Part shown: positions 8,566-17,564 of the stretch, one piece after another
How positions within the stretch are numbered: the stretch's first letter is position 1
How the letters are laid out: every line of letters begins with the position of its first letter
DNA from: Blastococcus sp. TF02-09
GTDB lineage: Bacteria > Actinomycetota > Actinomycetes > Mycobacteriales > Geodermatophilaceae
Length of the DNA stretch: 64,000 nucleotides
Direction: 5' to 3'
NCBI RefSeq assembly: GCF_003319105.1
Contig: NZ_QOHH01000015.1
Location: forward strand, 23,919-87,918
Position numbers and translations under genes: made by a program
Notes under the pieces: model-generated
What the model saw: only the letters and a program-made list of their open reading frames with translations
Database searches by the model: none
Told to the model about the DNA's origin: nothing

Positions 8566-9215
8566 CCGCCCCGACCCCCTTGGTAGTCATCGGAGCGGGA
8601 GGCTTCGGCAGAGAGGCCCTGGACGTCGTCGAGGCAGTGAACGCGGGCGACTCGCGACCCAGATTCGACGTCCGCGGGGTGCTGGATGACGCGCCAAGCG
8701 AAGTGAATCTGAGCCGCTTAGCAAGCCGTGGCGTCCCATACCTCGGGACCATCGCGGAGGCCCTGGCAGGTCGGCTGTACGGCGGCTCCTACGTACTCGG
8801 AGTTGGGAATCCAGCTGTGCGGGCGAAGCTGGACGATCTCTTTACCGCAGCAGGCCTAGAGTCGCCGCCTCTTGCTCATCCGGCAGCGGGGATAGGTTCA
8901 AATACCAGCATCGGTTACGGCTCGGTCGTCTGCGCTGGCGTTCAGGTGTCCACGAACGTTTCGATCGGACAATCTGTGCACCTCAATCCGAACGCAACGG
9001 TCGGTCATGATGCGGTGCTCGAGGACTACGTGTCGGTCAATCCAGGTGCCGTCATCAGCGGTGAGTGCCATATCGGCCGCGGCACCCTGGTGGGGGCTGC
9101 AGCGGTCGTCCTGCAAGGCGTGACCGTGGGAGGGGGTGCTCTAGTAGGGGCGGCCGCCTGTGTGACACGTGACGTCCCCCCCGGACTTACGGTCAAGGGG
9201 GTGCCCGCCCGGTGA
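8562..9215 (+). CDS. PglD/NeuD-like sugar O/N-acetyltransferase
   Basis: 217-residue left-handed beta-helix acetyltransferase. It begins with a Rossmann-like VVIGAGGFGREALDV, as in PglD and NeuD, and continues with hexapeptide repeats (SNTSIGYGSVVCAGVQVSTN, then NATVGHDAVLEDYVSVNPGA, then GRGTLVGAAAVVLQGVTVGG). In this context it should N-acetylate the UDP-amino sugar from the aminotransferase, completing a UDP-di-N-acetylbacillosamine-like donor for the PglC-like transferase. It begins at ATG overlapping the previous stop. The last step of that pathway is thus encoded after the transferase that uses the product. Confidence 0.87.
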   Translation: MTAPTPLVVIGAGGFGREALDVVEAVNAGDSRPRFDVRGVLDDAPSEVNLSRLASRGVPYLGTIAEALAGRLYGGSYVLGVGNPAVRAKLDDLFTAAGLESPPLAHPAAGIGSNTSIGYGSVVCAGVQVSTNVSIGQSVHLNPNATVGHDAVLEDYVSVNPGAVISGECHIGRGTLVGAAAVVLQGVTVGGGALVGAAACVTRDVPPGLTVKGVPAR

Positions 9216-9455
9216 ACGAAAACTGCATGCCTTCTACCGCCGCTCAGCTTAGCGGGCCGGAACATTCCGACCGCAGAGATGTCATCCAAGGGCAAAGGAA
9301 AAGCCGGCCCTGTGCGGTGCCGCATGGGCCGAAGGTCAGCTTGCCGAGCGCGGCGCCTCGGTCTAGACCCACCTATTGGACGTCGGACACGTAGCGAACG
9401 GCGCGAACTCAACGCGCACACGCTGTGCATGCCTAATGCGATACGGAGGACATCA
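9216..9455 (+). other. Gap inside the polysaccharide locus
   Basis: 240 bases with no gene I would defend. A 60-codon frame begins on a GTG overlapping the previous stop (9212), but its product is low-complexity with no recognisable features. The segment ends with a strong ribosome site (CGGAGGA, 9444-9450) for the next gene. Base composition begins to fall here. Confidence 0.35.
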
Positions 9456-10472
9456 GTGGCAAGAACTGTGGTGACCGGGCACGCTGGATTCATAGGCTTC
9501 CACTTGGCTCAGAGACTGCTAAACCAAGGCAACGTCGTCCTCGGGATCGACGGAATGACGGACTACTACGATCCGCAATTGAAGCGCGACAGACTTGCTC
9601 AACTTCGGCGCACAGAAAACTTCACGCACGAAGAACGAATGCTGGAGCATAGGGACGAAATCGTTGCGCTGATATTGCGTTTTCAACCTGACGCGATAGT
9701 CCACCTCGCAGCCCAAGCCGGCGTGCGCTATAGCCTGGAGAACCCAGCCGCCTATATTGAGTCAAACGTCCTTGGCACGTTCACCGTCCTGGAGGCGGCT
9801 AGGCAGGCCAAGCCTAAGCACCTTTTGATGGCTTCCACCTCGTCCGTCTATGGTGGCAATCAGAAGGTTCCGTTCGCGGAGACCGATCGAACCGACGCCC
9901 CCATATCGCTGTACGCGGCCACCAAGAAAGCCGGGGAGGATCTGGCTCACTCGTATTCATCGCTTCACCAGTTGCCAACAACAGCCTTTCGCTTCTTCAC
10001 GGTCTACGGCCCCTGGGGGCGTCCCGACATGGCTCTATTCAAGTTCGTCGACGCCATTCAGCATGGGCGGGCCATCGACGTGTACGGCAACGGCGAGATG
10101 CGCCGCGATTTCACATACATCGACGATCTGGTGGACGGGATCGTGGGGCTGCTCGATCGGCCACCGGCCCTTGGGCGTCCGGTGAGTCAGCTGGACTCAC
10201 TTAGCGCGGTGGCCCCTTTCCGTTCGGTGAACATCGGCGGCGGTAACCCAGTTGGACTAATGGACTTTATTGCTGCAATTGAGGATTCGCTCGGGCAGAA
10301 GGCGCGGGCGAATCTCTTGCCGATGCAGACTGGCGACATGGTTGAGACGTATGCAGAGCCCGCACTTCTCGAAGCACTCATCGGCCGAGCGCCTCGCACT
10401 CCCCTGAGTCAGGGAGTTCGAGAGTTTGTGAATTGGTACAACAACTACTGCGCTGGTTTTCGGGAGGAGTGA
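9456..10472 (+). CDS. UDP-glucuronate 4-epimerase-like NAD-dependent epimerase
   Basis: 338-residue extended SDR with the NAD motif TGHAGFIG, the STSSVYGG serine region, YAATK (catalytic Tyr and Lys) and FTVYGPWGRPDMA, a signature shared with UDP-glucuronate 4-epimerases. It would supply UDP-galacturonate from UDP-glucuronate, which the UDP-glucose dehydrogenase at 20063 can make. GTG 9456 is chosen because CGGAGGA lies 5 bases upstream. Upstream in-frame sequence has no conserved residues. From this gene onward the codons are clearly less GC-rich than in the dehydratase-to-acetyltransferase block. Confidence 0.85.
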   Translation: MARTVVTGHAGFIGFHLAQRLLNQGNVVLGIDGMTDYYDPQLKRDRLAQLRRTENFTHEERMLEHRDEIVALILRFQPDAIVHLAAQAGVRYSLENPAAYIESNVLGTFTVLEAARQAKPKHLLMASTSSVYGGNQKVPFAETDRTDAPISLYAATKKAGEDLAHSYSSLHQLPTTAFRFFTVYGPWGRPDMALFKFVDAIQHGRAIDVYGNGEMRRDFTYIDDLVDGIVGLLDRPPALGRPVSQLDSLSAVAPFRSVNIGGGNPVGLMDFIAAIEDSLGQKARANLLPMQTGDMVETYAEPALLEALIGRAPRTPLSQGVREFVNWYNNYCAGFREE

Positions 10473-10492
10473 CCCGTCTTGAGCGCTAGACC

Positions 10493-11536
10493 TTGCATTC
10501 CGATATATCCGCTTCGGCAGGAAGGCGCGGCGTGGGCGGCGTAGCGGAACGAATGCGGTATTGGACGGCCGTCCTAGCCCGCCGATCGATGGTCGGCCTC
10601 GTGGCTATCAGGACGGCACGCAATCCGGCACGTACCCTGCAAATTCTCTCGAAGTGGGGGAGGGATAGGCGTTGCCTCCCCTTGCGCTTGCGCCCGCACC
10701 TTCTTGATTATATTGAGATCCACCATTTCATGGCGTCTCGTCTGGGGCGCTACCCAAACTTGCAGGCGCCTCGAGACTTTAACGACAAGATTCAATGGCT
10801 CAAACTGTTCGCGCGACAAGCCGGCATGGCCAAGCTGGTCGATAAAGTTGCTGTTCGCGAGTGGGTCGCCAACCGAATCGGACCCCAATACCTGATTCCA
10901 CTTAGGGACACTGCTGAGAGGTGGTCGCGGCTCGATCCGAGTGCCCTCCGCGCTCCCTTCGTGGTCAAAACGGCGCACGATTCCGGCAGCACAGTCATTG
11001 TCACGTCTGATGATCCACATTCGATTCTTCGCGCCCGGACAGCGATTACACGCGCTCAGAGGCGGCGGTACGGGACAGTCGGCGCGGAATGGGCCTATCG
11101 CGACGTCCGCGCGCGAGTGCTAGTTGAGGAGATGATCGGCAACGGTACGGTTCCCCCTGCCGACTACAAATTCTTCTGCGTGCGCGGTGAAGTGAAACTT
11201 GTCCAGAAACTTTGGGGGCGATTCGAGGGCACATTGAAGGAGGCGACATTTGACGCGTCAGGCAGCAGCGCCGCCCTTCATGTAGATCCGACCAACGCAC
11301 ATGAGGATGGCGGACCCCTCCCAGGCAACTGGCAAGAAATGCTTTCCGTAGCCTCCGCTCTCTCGATGGACTTCGAGTTCGTACGCGTGGATTTATTCTC
11401 CATCGGGGGAAAAGTCTTCTTCGGAGAGCTGACCTTCTGGCCCTACAGCGGCTACTACCTCGGCGACCAGCGAGCGCTTGGCGGGCTGATTGAGGTCGAC
11501 AACCAATTCACCGGTCGGACGGCGCCCGGAACATGA
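10493..11536 (+). CDS. TupA-like ATP-grasp protein
   Basis: Resembles the TupA-like ATP-grasp family named after a teichuronopeptide biosynthesis protein. Diagnostic stretches are FNDKIQWLKLF, KLVDKVAVREWV, YLIPLRD, FVVKTAHDSGS (nucleotide-binding region), VEEMIGNG, DYKFFCV and GELTFWPYSGYY. Such proteins sit in capsule and teichuronic acid loci and are thought to join an amino acid or similar group to the glycan. With galacturonate-like sugars nearby, amidation of a uronic acid is a reasonable guess. TTG 10493 gives 347 residues; the start is uncertain, and ATG 10553 would remove 20. It overlaps the flippase by ATGA. Confidence 0.8.
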   Translation: MHSDISASAGRRGVGGVAERMRYWTAVLARRSMVGLVAIRTARNPARTLQILSKWGRDRRCLPLRLRPHLLDYIEIHHFMASRLGRYPNLQAPRDFNDKIQWLKLFARQAGMAKLVDKVAVREWVANRIGPQYLIPLRDTAERWSRLDPSALRAPFVVKTAHDSGSTVIVTSDDPHSILRARTAITRAQRRRYGTVGAEWAYRDVRARVLVEEMIGNGTVPPADYKFFCVRGEVKLVQKLWGRFEGTLKEATFDASGSSAALHVDPTNAHEDGGPLPGNWQEMLSVASALSMDFEFVRVDLFSIGGKVFFGELTFWPYSGYYLGDQRALGGLIEVDNQFTGRTAPGT

Positions 11537-12756
11537 CGACAACTCGTCCGGAGCGGAGACGCAACAGATCGGGCATGCTTCGCCAAGTGGGGGCTTCCGG
11601 CGCCGCGAGAGGATCGGCCGCCCTCGGTCAGGCGGCCTTGTTGATCCTTTTGGCGCGCGACGTTGGGCCAGCCATGTTTGGGACACTAGCGGTCTTCTTC
11701 TCGCTCCAGGCGGTCGTCTTCCCGATCGCGGGGATGAACACGCCCACATTCGTTGCGCGCGAATACGCGAAGGGATCCGTAGAAACCGCACTTGCGTCAA
11801 TGCGCACAAATAGGGTTGTCGTCACCGCCGCTTTCGTACTCACCACACTCGTGACGGCCCCGCTCTGGGGTTCGGTGCAACCAGCCGCGGCTATTGCGGC
11901 TAACGGGTTGTCTGCGTCCGCCGACAACGTAAGCGACAACCGTCTCGCGGTGTCTTACGCCCAACGACGTGCCGCGCCGGCTGTTGTCGTGATCGTGGCT
12001 CGAAGCGTCGTCGCGCTCACGGTCTATCTAGTATTGCTGGCTATGTCTTGGGGAGCGCTCGAAGCGTTTTCCTTGGCGAAGGTGGCATCAGCGATCGTGA
12101 GCATTTCGCTCAGCCGCCTTACTGTGAAAACTGAACGGTTGAGACGGGTCACATCGACCCGTCAAATCCTCCGCCAGCAGTTCGGTATGGCGTCGGCATT
12201 GTGGGCCAGCTCGTTGCGGAACTTTGACGTGATTATCCTGTCCGCAGTTGCGGGCGTACACGCTGCCGGCCTTTATGCAGCAGCATCCCGCGCCATAACG
12301 CCGTTTTGGCTCGTCCCCGCCAGCATCAATCCTGTCTTGGTTCCTTCGGCCGTGGGCTGGCGTCCTGAAAAGGCGACAAAGCTGATACGCGACCTGTACG
12401 TTGGCTTGGTGCTCCTTAGTGTAGTGACCCTAGCGTTTGGTCCATTCGCGGAGCGCGGGGTCACCTTGGTCCTCGGAGCCGACTATGCAGGTGCAGGAAT
12501 TCTGCTCATCCTTATATCACTCCGTATTGGGCCCGTCGCCGTGGGCCCGGTTATAGCCGGGGTCCTTCAAGCCCGGGGATTCGAGAAGTACGTCGGGAGA
12601 AACTCACTGATCGTCGCGCTCCTCACACTGATGGGGGCCTACATTGGCGCTCTGATAGGCGGAGCGGCGGGAGCGGCGGTTGTCATCGCAGTCGTTGCCC
12701 TATTCGGTTCCACGCGCCTGTGGCTAACAGGGCGGAAACTTCTCATGGGATCTTGA
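11533..12756 (+). CDS. Wzx-like polysaccharide flippase
   Basis: 407-residue integral membrane protein of the MATE/MOP flippase type, with about a dozen hydrophobic segments and a charged N-terminus. The first helices (AALLILLARDVGPAMFGTLA, NTPTFVAREYAKG) are characteristic of Wzx-type exporters. It should flip undecaprenyl-linked repeat units to the outer face. It is coupled to the upstream ATP-grasp gene by a four-base overlap and followed 58 bases later by a glycosyltransferase. Low sequence conservation is normal for these proteins; the call rests on topology and context. Confidence 0.83.
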   Translation: MTTTRPERRRNRSGMLRQVGASGAARGSAALGQAALLILLARDVGPAMFGTLAVFFSLQAVVFPIAGMNTPTFVAREYAKGSVETALASMRTNRVVVTAAFVLTTLVTAPLWGSVQPAAAIAANGLSASADNVSDNRLAVSYAQRRAAPAVVVIVARSVVALTVYLVLLAMSWGALEAFSLAKVASAIVSISLSRLTVKTERLRRVTSTRQILRQQFGMASALWASSLRNFDVIILSAVAGVHAAGLYAAASRAITPFWLVPASINPVLVPSAVGWRPEKATKLIRDLYVGLVLLSVVTLAFGPFAERGVTLVLGADYAGAGILLILISLRIGPVAVGPVIAGVLQARGFEKYVGRNSLIVALLTLMGAYIGALIGGAAGAAVVIAVVALFGSTRLWLTGRKLLMGS

Positions 12757-12813
12757 CCGGCATCACTCGCCCTTGGCCATCGCAGCTGCATCGAATATTG
12801 GAAACTCTATACC

Positions 12814-13905
12814 GTGCAACGTATTGCAATCTTTCTTCCCTCCCTTAGCGGCGGGGGTGCTGAGCGAGTATTCGCGGACCTGGCAAACGCCCTCTGTCGC
12901 CAAGGGTATGAAATTGATCTTGTGCTGGCGCAGCGCACCGGTCCGTATTTAGCGGATCTGGATCCAGAAGTGCGCGTGTGCGACCTCGGGGCGTCTGGCG
13001 TAGTTGGTAGCCTCCGGCCGCTGGCGAGATACATACGAGACACTGACGCCGGTGTGTTAATTAGTGCGCTAAACCACGCAAACGTAATTGCTCTCAGCGC
13101 GAAAGCGTTGTCTGGATCGCAAATTCGAATGGTGGTGAGCGAACGAAACTCGCCAAAGGCCGAACTTCAGTCGAACTTGACGTCTCGCGCCATCCGTCTC
13201 TTGATGCGCGCACTCTATCGGCGTGCCGACGCAGTGGTGGCGGTTTCCGAGGGGATCGCCGACCAGTTGGTCGAACACTATGGAGTGAAGCGCGCTCAGA
13301 TCGCCGTCATAAATAACCCGGTGGACACCGAGCGAATCGACCGGCTCGCCGGCGCGTCGATCGAGCATCCTTGGCTGCCATCCCCCGACGGCAGCAAGAC
13401 CGTACTTGCTGTTGGTCGGCTCGAGCCTCAGAAGGACTATAAGACTCTCCTTCGGGCCGTCTCGTTGAGCGAACTTGGAGATGGACTCCGCCTCGTCGTG
13501 CTGGGGGAGGGAAGCCAGCGCTCAGCCTTGGAGCGACTGGCCGCAGAGCTAAATATCAGCGACCAGGTGGACTTCGCTGGCTGGGAGCCAAACCCGTTTG
13601 CGTATATGGCAAAGGCGTCCCTTTACGTCCTGAGCTCCAAATGGGAGGGGTTCCCCAACTCCCTGATCCAAGCGATGGGGTGTGGCGTGCCCGTTGTGAG
13701 TACCGACTGCGAGACGGGCCCCTCAGAGATCTTGGCCGGTGGGCGATGGGGGCGACTGGTGCCCGTGGGGGATGCGCAGGCGCTAGCCTCAGCCATCGAC
13801 GCAACTCTCATTGATGGAACCGGACCAGACGTTCGCCGGCGAGCCGGAGACTTTCACCCCGAGGTCATCTTGGCGCAGTACCTCGCCGTGCTGCGGGGGG
13901 AGTAG
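12814..13905 (+). CDS. GT4-family glycosyltransferase
   Basis: 363-residue GT-B fold enzyme starting at GTG 12814. The N-terminal domain has the glycine loop LSGGGAERVFADLANAL. The C-terminal donor domain has VLAVGRLEPQKDYKTLL and the EGFPNSLIQAMGCGVPVVST acceptor/donor motif with the two conserved acidic residues region. It probably adds one sugar of the repeat unit on the cytoplasmic side. Sugar specificity cannot be read from the sequence. AT-rich codons match the surrounding cassette. Confidence 0.88.
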   Translation: MQRIAIFLPSLSGGGAERVFADLANALCRQGYEIDLVLAQRTGPYLADLDPEVRVCDLGASGVVGSLRPLARYIRDTDAGVLISALNHANVIALSAKALSGSQIRMVVSERNSPKAELQSNLTSRAIRLLMRALYRRADAVVAVSEGIADQLVEHYGVKRAQIAVINNPVDTERIDRLAGASIEHPWLPSPDGSKTVLAVGRLEPQKDYKTLLRAVSLSELGDGLRLVVLGEGSQRSALERLAAELNISDQVDFAGWEPNPFAYMAKASLYVLSSKWEGFPNSLIQAMGCGVPVVSTDCETGPSEILAGGRWGRLVPVGDAQALASAIDATLIDGTGPDVRRRAGDFHPEVILAQYLAVLRGE

Positions 13906-13915
13906 ACGAGACGGT

Positions 13916-14959
13916 ATGCAGACTCCGCCTACTGCTACGGACACCGAGCCTGCAGGCGTGGGCCCGGGAATCCGACTAACGAGCGTCCCAGCGCAAACCT
14001 TCGTGGCCGGGACCGTGGCTCTTCTCCTTATCGCGATCCCGTGGCCAGACATCTGGCTGCGTACGTATGGGTACCCGATGATCGACCGGACCGCTTACCT
14101 CGAGCAAATGGCCGGACGTAACCTGCCGATCGACTACCTTCCTTACGATAGCTGGCTGTCCTATTACACCGACGAGTTTCTCTGGAGCTGGCTCCTCGCC
14201 GCGCTGACGCGCGACCTCGGAGTGGCGCCCGACACGGTACTCAACTGCGTAGCGTGGCTCACCTTATTCGTCTTCTCCCTGACCATTCTGCAGCGCACGT
14301 CGGTCTGGTACTTGTGTCTGTTGGCTAATCCTCTCGTGGTCGATTTCGCCTTCTCGCAGTCTAGATCAGCGCTAGCGATCTCTCTGCTGGGCATTGCCCT
14401 GCTCCTGGGTACTCGATTCACCTGGCTGAGGGTCCTATTAGCAGGTGCCGCGGTGCTGGTTCACTCCTCGATGCCTCTATTCCTGGCGTTCTACGCGCTA
14501 GCGCGGTTCGTCTTGCGCCATGAGCCTCGAACTGAAAAAGCAGCGGTCGGACAGGCGGCGGTGCTCATGACCGCTGGGGCAGTCGTAGCCCTGGCGACAG
14601 GTCCTCTTCGCGTGACTATCCTCAATGCACTGGGTGACCGCCGTGTCGAGTATCCGGAAAACACATCCTCTCTACTCTTTATGTCCTTTTGGGTCCTTCT
14701 CTTGGTGTGGCTACTCGTGGACTGGCGCGACAGCGTGAGGCGCATTGATGCGGCCATTATCGTTCCCGTCCTGACCGTCGCTGCGGTGAATATCCCTCTT
14801 CAGGGATACTCCACCAGATTCCTCGTAGCGCTGTTTCCGTTCATGATCGTGGCAATCGCCCGCCTCAATCGTCGCTGGTCCGGTCTGCCCGGCGTAATCT
14901 ATGCGGCCTACACGGTTCTGCAGTGGGCGTATTGGTTGCGCTTCAACGAGACCTTCTGA
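13916..14959 (+). CDS. EpsG-like polysaccharide polymerase (Wzy function)
   Basis: 347-residue membrane protein with around ten hydrophobic segments and the early motif DRTAYLEQM with a nearby YDSWLSYYTDEFLW, a pattern of EpsG family proteins. VDFAFSQSRSALAISLLGIA and ATGPLRVTILNALGDR are typical of the middle part. It should polymerise repeat units on the outer face after flipping. ATG 13916 is chosen because it lies just after the previous gene's stop; an in-frame upstream start would overlap that gene by about 100 bases and lacks membrane character. Confidence 0.75.
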   Translation: MQTPPTATDTEPAGVGPGIRLTSVPAQTFVAGTVALLLIAIPWPDIWLRTYGYPMIDRTAYLEQMAGRNLPIDYLPYDSWLSYYTDEFLWSWLLAALTRDLGVAPDTVLNCVAWLTLFVFSLTILQRTSVWYLCLLANPLVVDFAFSQSRSALAISLLGIALLLGTRFTWLRVLLAGAAVLVHSSMPLFLAFYALARFVLRHEPRTEKAAVGQAAVLMTAGAVVALATGPLRVTILNALGDRRVEYPENTSSLLFMSFWVLLLVWLLVDWRDSVRRIDAAIIVPVLTVAAVNIPLQGYSTRFLVALFPFMIVAIARLNRRWSGLPGVIYAAYTVLQWAYWLRFNETF

Positions 14960-15018
14960 CGCGGTGGCGCTCGCAGTGACGATGTTCTTGCCGACGACGT
15001 AATGACCGGGACGGGGCT

Positions 15019-16131
15019 ATGGATCAGTCAATGAAGATTCTGCACGTAATCAACGGCGTCGATGCTGGTGGCGCGCAGACGCTCCTTGAACAGCTGGGGG
15101 CTAACCCCGATCCTGCGTGGGAACTGCATCTTGTGGTCCTGCTCGGGCCCGGTGCCCTGTCCGAGCGGCTGGAACCACATTTTGCTAGCACGACGTATCT
15201 GGGTCTCGATCGCAGTTCGTGGCGTGTCGACGATCTCGTTCGGAAGGTAGCTGAGGCGTGTCGCGAGGTGGACCCTGACGTTATTCACTCCCACCTTGTG
15301 CAGGCGGACCTAGCGGTCGGTCTCGCTCCCCGACCGAGGCGGACCACCGGCAAAGTTACGACTGTGCATACCGCTGGGCTCTCCTTCGGAGAACCGCCGC
15401 GGACGCGTCTGCTTGCCTCAGGGTTAGGCCTTCTGGCGCACCGTTTCGATGCCGCCGTGGCCTGCACGCCTCGCGCTCTGCAGTATATGCATGGACGAGG
15501 TTACCCGCGGAGCCGTACTCACGTAATCACAAACGGTGTTGTAGTGCCGCCCAGGCAAGCCGAAAGTCGCCGCCCGGCGACGCTCGTCAGCCTAGCCCGA
15601 TGGCACCCGATGAAGGACTTTCAAACGCTTCTAGAGGCGTTCCGGGAGGTGGTGACCGACATACCAGAGGCTCGGCTGGTTTGCGCAGGCTTTGGTGTTG
15701 ACAAGTCCAACGATGAGCTGCGAAAACTTATCAATGAGCGGAGACTGGAAGACGCAGTATCAACGCTCGGACCGATCGATAACGTGGGAACGCTCTTACG
15801 CGCAGCCAAGGGGCTCGTGATCTCCAGTCGATACGGCGAAGCTCTACCGATGGCTGGCCTGGAGGCCTTAGCACTGGGGACGCCCGTCGTTACGACTGAC
15901 GTCGGGGACACTGGGGAGTTGACCGTTGACCGATTCCAGCTTGTGCCGGCCGGCAACCCGGGGGCCTTAGCGCATGCCATGACTCTGTTGTTGACGGCCA
16001 CGCAGGACGCTTACGAAGACCTGTCGAGCCGCAGCTATCTGCGTCTCTCGGCCAACTTTGATATCAGAGTAACGGTGGAAAGGTACGATGCTCTCTATCG
16101 CTCTGTTCGTGCCAGGCGGACAGGCGGGTGA
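15019..16131 (+). CDS. GT4-family glycosyltransferase
   Basis: 370-residue GT-B glycosyltransferase with the loop INGVDAGGAQTLLEQL, DVIHSHLVQADL, SLARWHPMKDFQTLL and a C-terminal SSRYGEALPMAGLEALALGT motif. Methionines at residues 1 and 5 are both possible starts. It follows the EpsG-like polymerase after 59 bases and is the last rightward gene of the exchangeable core. Acceptor and donor are unknown. Confidence 0.86.
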   Translation: MDQSMKILHVINGVDAGGAQTLLEQLGANPDPAWELHLVVLLGPGALSERLEPHFASTTYLGLDRSSWRVDDLVRKVAEACREVDPDVIHSHLVQADLAVGLAPRPRRTTGKVTTVHTAGLSFGEPPRTRLLASGLGLLAHRFDAAVACTPRALQYMHGRGYPRSRTHVITNGVVVPPRQAESRRPATLVSLARWHPMKDFQTLLEAFREVVTDIPEARLVCAGFGVDKSNDELRKLINERRLEDAVSTLGPIDNVGTLLRAAKGLVISSRYGEALPMAGLEALALGTPVVTTDVGDTGELTVDRFQLVPAGNPGALAHAMTLLLTATQDAYEDLSSRSYLRLSANFDIRVTVERYDALYRSVRARRTGG

Positions 16132-16184
16132 CGGCGCCGCCGCTGGGAGTCCTCTGAAGGTTCCGACTGGTCGGCCGCCCTCGT

Positions 16185-17219
16185 CTAGATAAGCCGTTCC
16201 AAGAGCTGGCCGATCTCTCGCGCAGCGATCTGCGGTGCTAGCTGGCTTCGTTCGGTCGGGACGTCGTGCAGCTTCCCGGTCCGATAATCGTTGGCTATCA
16301 GCGCTGCAAGGCCTCGCGTGTCGCGAAACGGGACCACCCTGGCCGCGGGGGTGTCGATGACGCCCTTAACCCGGTACCCGTACGTCCAGCGTCCTACGGC
16401 GGCCGCTTCTAACGCCACTCGTACAAGCCCTTCCCAGGCCGCTGTGTGGAGAAGCAGGTGACTTTCAGCTAGCAGTCGTGCGACGTTTCCTCGTCCGGGA
16501 AGCGCGACGTTGTGTGACAAGTTCCGGTCGACGACCTCCTCGCGCACATCCGCGTGAAGGGATCCAGTCCCGTACATGTCCAAGCGAACGTGCGGGAACT
16601 CTGATCGAAGATGGGCGACGACGTCTAGCGCATCGCTGGGCCGCTTGCGTTTGCTGAACTCGCCGGCCCACGCGAGACGAAGCGGCGGGATCGGGAACTG
16701 GTTCGCGCGAGGGAAATCAGCCAAGGGCACACCGACGCCGGCATTTAGGCGAAGTACTCTTTCGGGGGGCATGCGGCTTAAGAACCAGTCCTCGTCATGA
16801 CTGTTGAGGACGATAGCTGCAGCAGTTCGATGGAGTAGTCCTCGTTCGATCGGCTCCCAAGCAATCCGCGACCGCATGTCGCGCCGGGAGGCCCAATGCA
16901 GTCCGTGGCAAAAGTAGACAATCGGGACAGTTGTCACCGCCGATCGGACAAGTGTGGAGGCTACGGCAGTGTTCGTTAGCACAATATCGAGGTGATTGTC
17001 TGCGACCCAATCCTGCAGTGTTCGTCTCGACCGAAGCGCCGCGAGCGAGGGTCGGCGTGTGACTCCGTCTAACACTGCCGTGCCGTCAAGGACGGCGGAC
17101 GTGCCGCTGGCAGGAAAAACGGCATATCCGCGCCGCGTCCACTCCTCAACTAGAGGGGGGAAGAAGGCATCTAATGTTGTGCCGACGCTGGTCAATAGCC
17201 CTACGCGCAAGGTCTGCAA
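16185..17219 (-). CDS. GT4-like glycosyltransferase, opposite strand
   Basis: 344 residues read leftward from a TTG at 17217-17219 with AAGGGA just upstream. The C-terminal half has LRLAWAGEFSKRKRPSDALD, DMYGTGSLHADV and HTAAWEGLVRVALEAAAVG, typical of the GT4 donor domain, and PIVYFCHGLHW marks the N-terminal domain. It converges with the preceding glycosyltransferase, leaving 53 bases between stops. It is the only leftward gene in this locus, which suggests separate control or a late insertion. The composition is still that of the AT-richer core. Confidence 0.82.
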   Translation of the reverse strand: MQTLRVGLLTSVGTTLDAFFPPLVEEWTRRGYAVFPASGTSAVLDGTAVLDGVTRRPSLAALRSRRTLQDWVADNHLDIVLTNTAVASTLVRSAVTTVPIVYFCHGLHWASRRDMRSRIAWEPIERGLLHRTAAAIVLNSHDEDWFLSRMPPERVLRLNAGVGVPLADFPRANQFPIPPLRLAWAGEFSKRKRPSDALDVVAHLRSEFPHVRLDMYGTGSLHADVREEVVDRNLSHNVALPGRGNVARLLAESHLLLHTAAWEGLVRVALEAAAVGRWTYGYRVKGVIDTPAARVVPFRDTRGLAALIANDYRTGKLHDVPTERSQLAPQIAAREIGQLLERLI

Positions 17220-17451
17220 CAGTCCCTTCGGCGTCGTAAAAAGTCGAGTCTCTTATGAGATGCCCGATTCAATATCCTGGATGCGGGGTCGGGGGGCAGC
17301 AGATGGACTGCTGACCAAGCCGGATGCTTGCCGTCGGCCTATGCCGCGAAAAGAGTATTTCACACTGTCGACTGGCGGCACACCGTTACGTCAACCAGAG
17401 ATCCTGCCTACGGATGGCCCTTGAAGCAGGGCTCGGGACCGTTGCCTTCGG
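17220..17451. other. Gap with no identifiable gene
   Basis: This holds the upstream region of the leftward glycosyltransferase. Overlapping open frames in several phases give low-complexity products, and none has a recognisable domain. With the relic that follows it looks like eroded sequence at the junction between the acquired core and the conserved flank. Confidence 0.35.
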
Positions 17452-17562
17452 TTGGAAAGGTCCTACAGGGCTCATCGCCTGGATGTGAAGTCGGAGGTCA
17501 ACCGCTACTGGGAGAGCGTCGATGTTGGTACTTGCGGCCTGGGCGCCATCGGCCTCAGTTGA
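17452..17562 (+). pseudogene. Possible relic of a methyltransferase N-terminus
   Basis: A 36-codon frame from TTG 17452 to TGA 17560-17562 contains VKSEVNRYWESVDVGTCG. This resembles the start of some SAM-dependent methyltransferases of glycan loci (EV..YW....CGT), which then continue for over 200 residues. Here the frame stops after about 16 more codons and nothing methyltransferase-like follows. The stop lies 3 bases from the end of the small membrane protein gene on the other strand. The match is short, so this is only a suggestion. Confidence 0.3.
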
Positions 17563-17564
17563 CC

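Noticed and set aside
9212..9394. 60-codon frame overlapping the acetyltransferase stop
   Set aside because: The GTGA overlap is suggestive, but the product is polar, unstructured and unlike any known protein, and it has no ribosome site.
16132..16184. Terminator between convergent glycosyltransferase genes
   Set aside because: A terminator is expected here, but I found no stem longer than a few pairs, so I do not list one.
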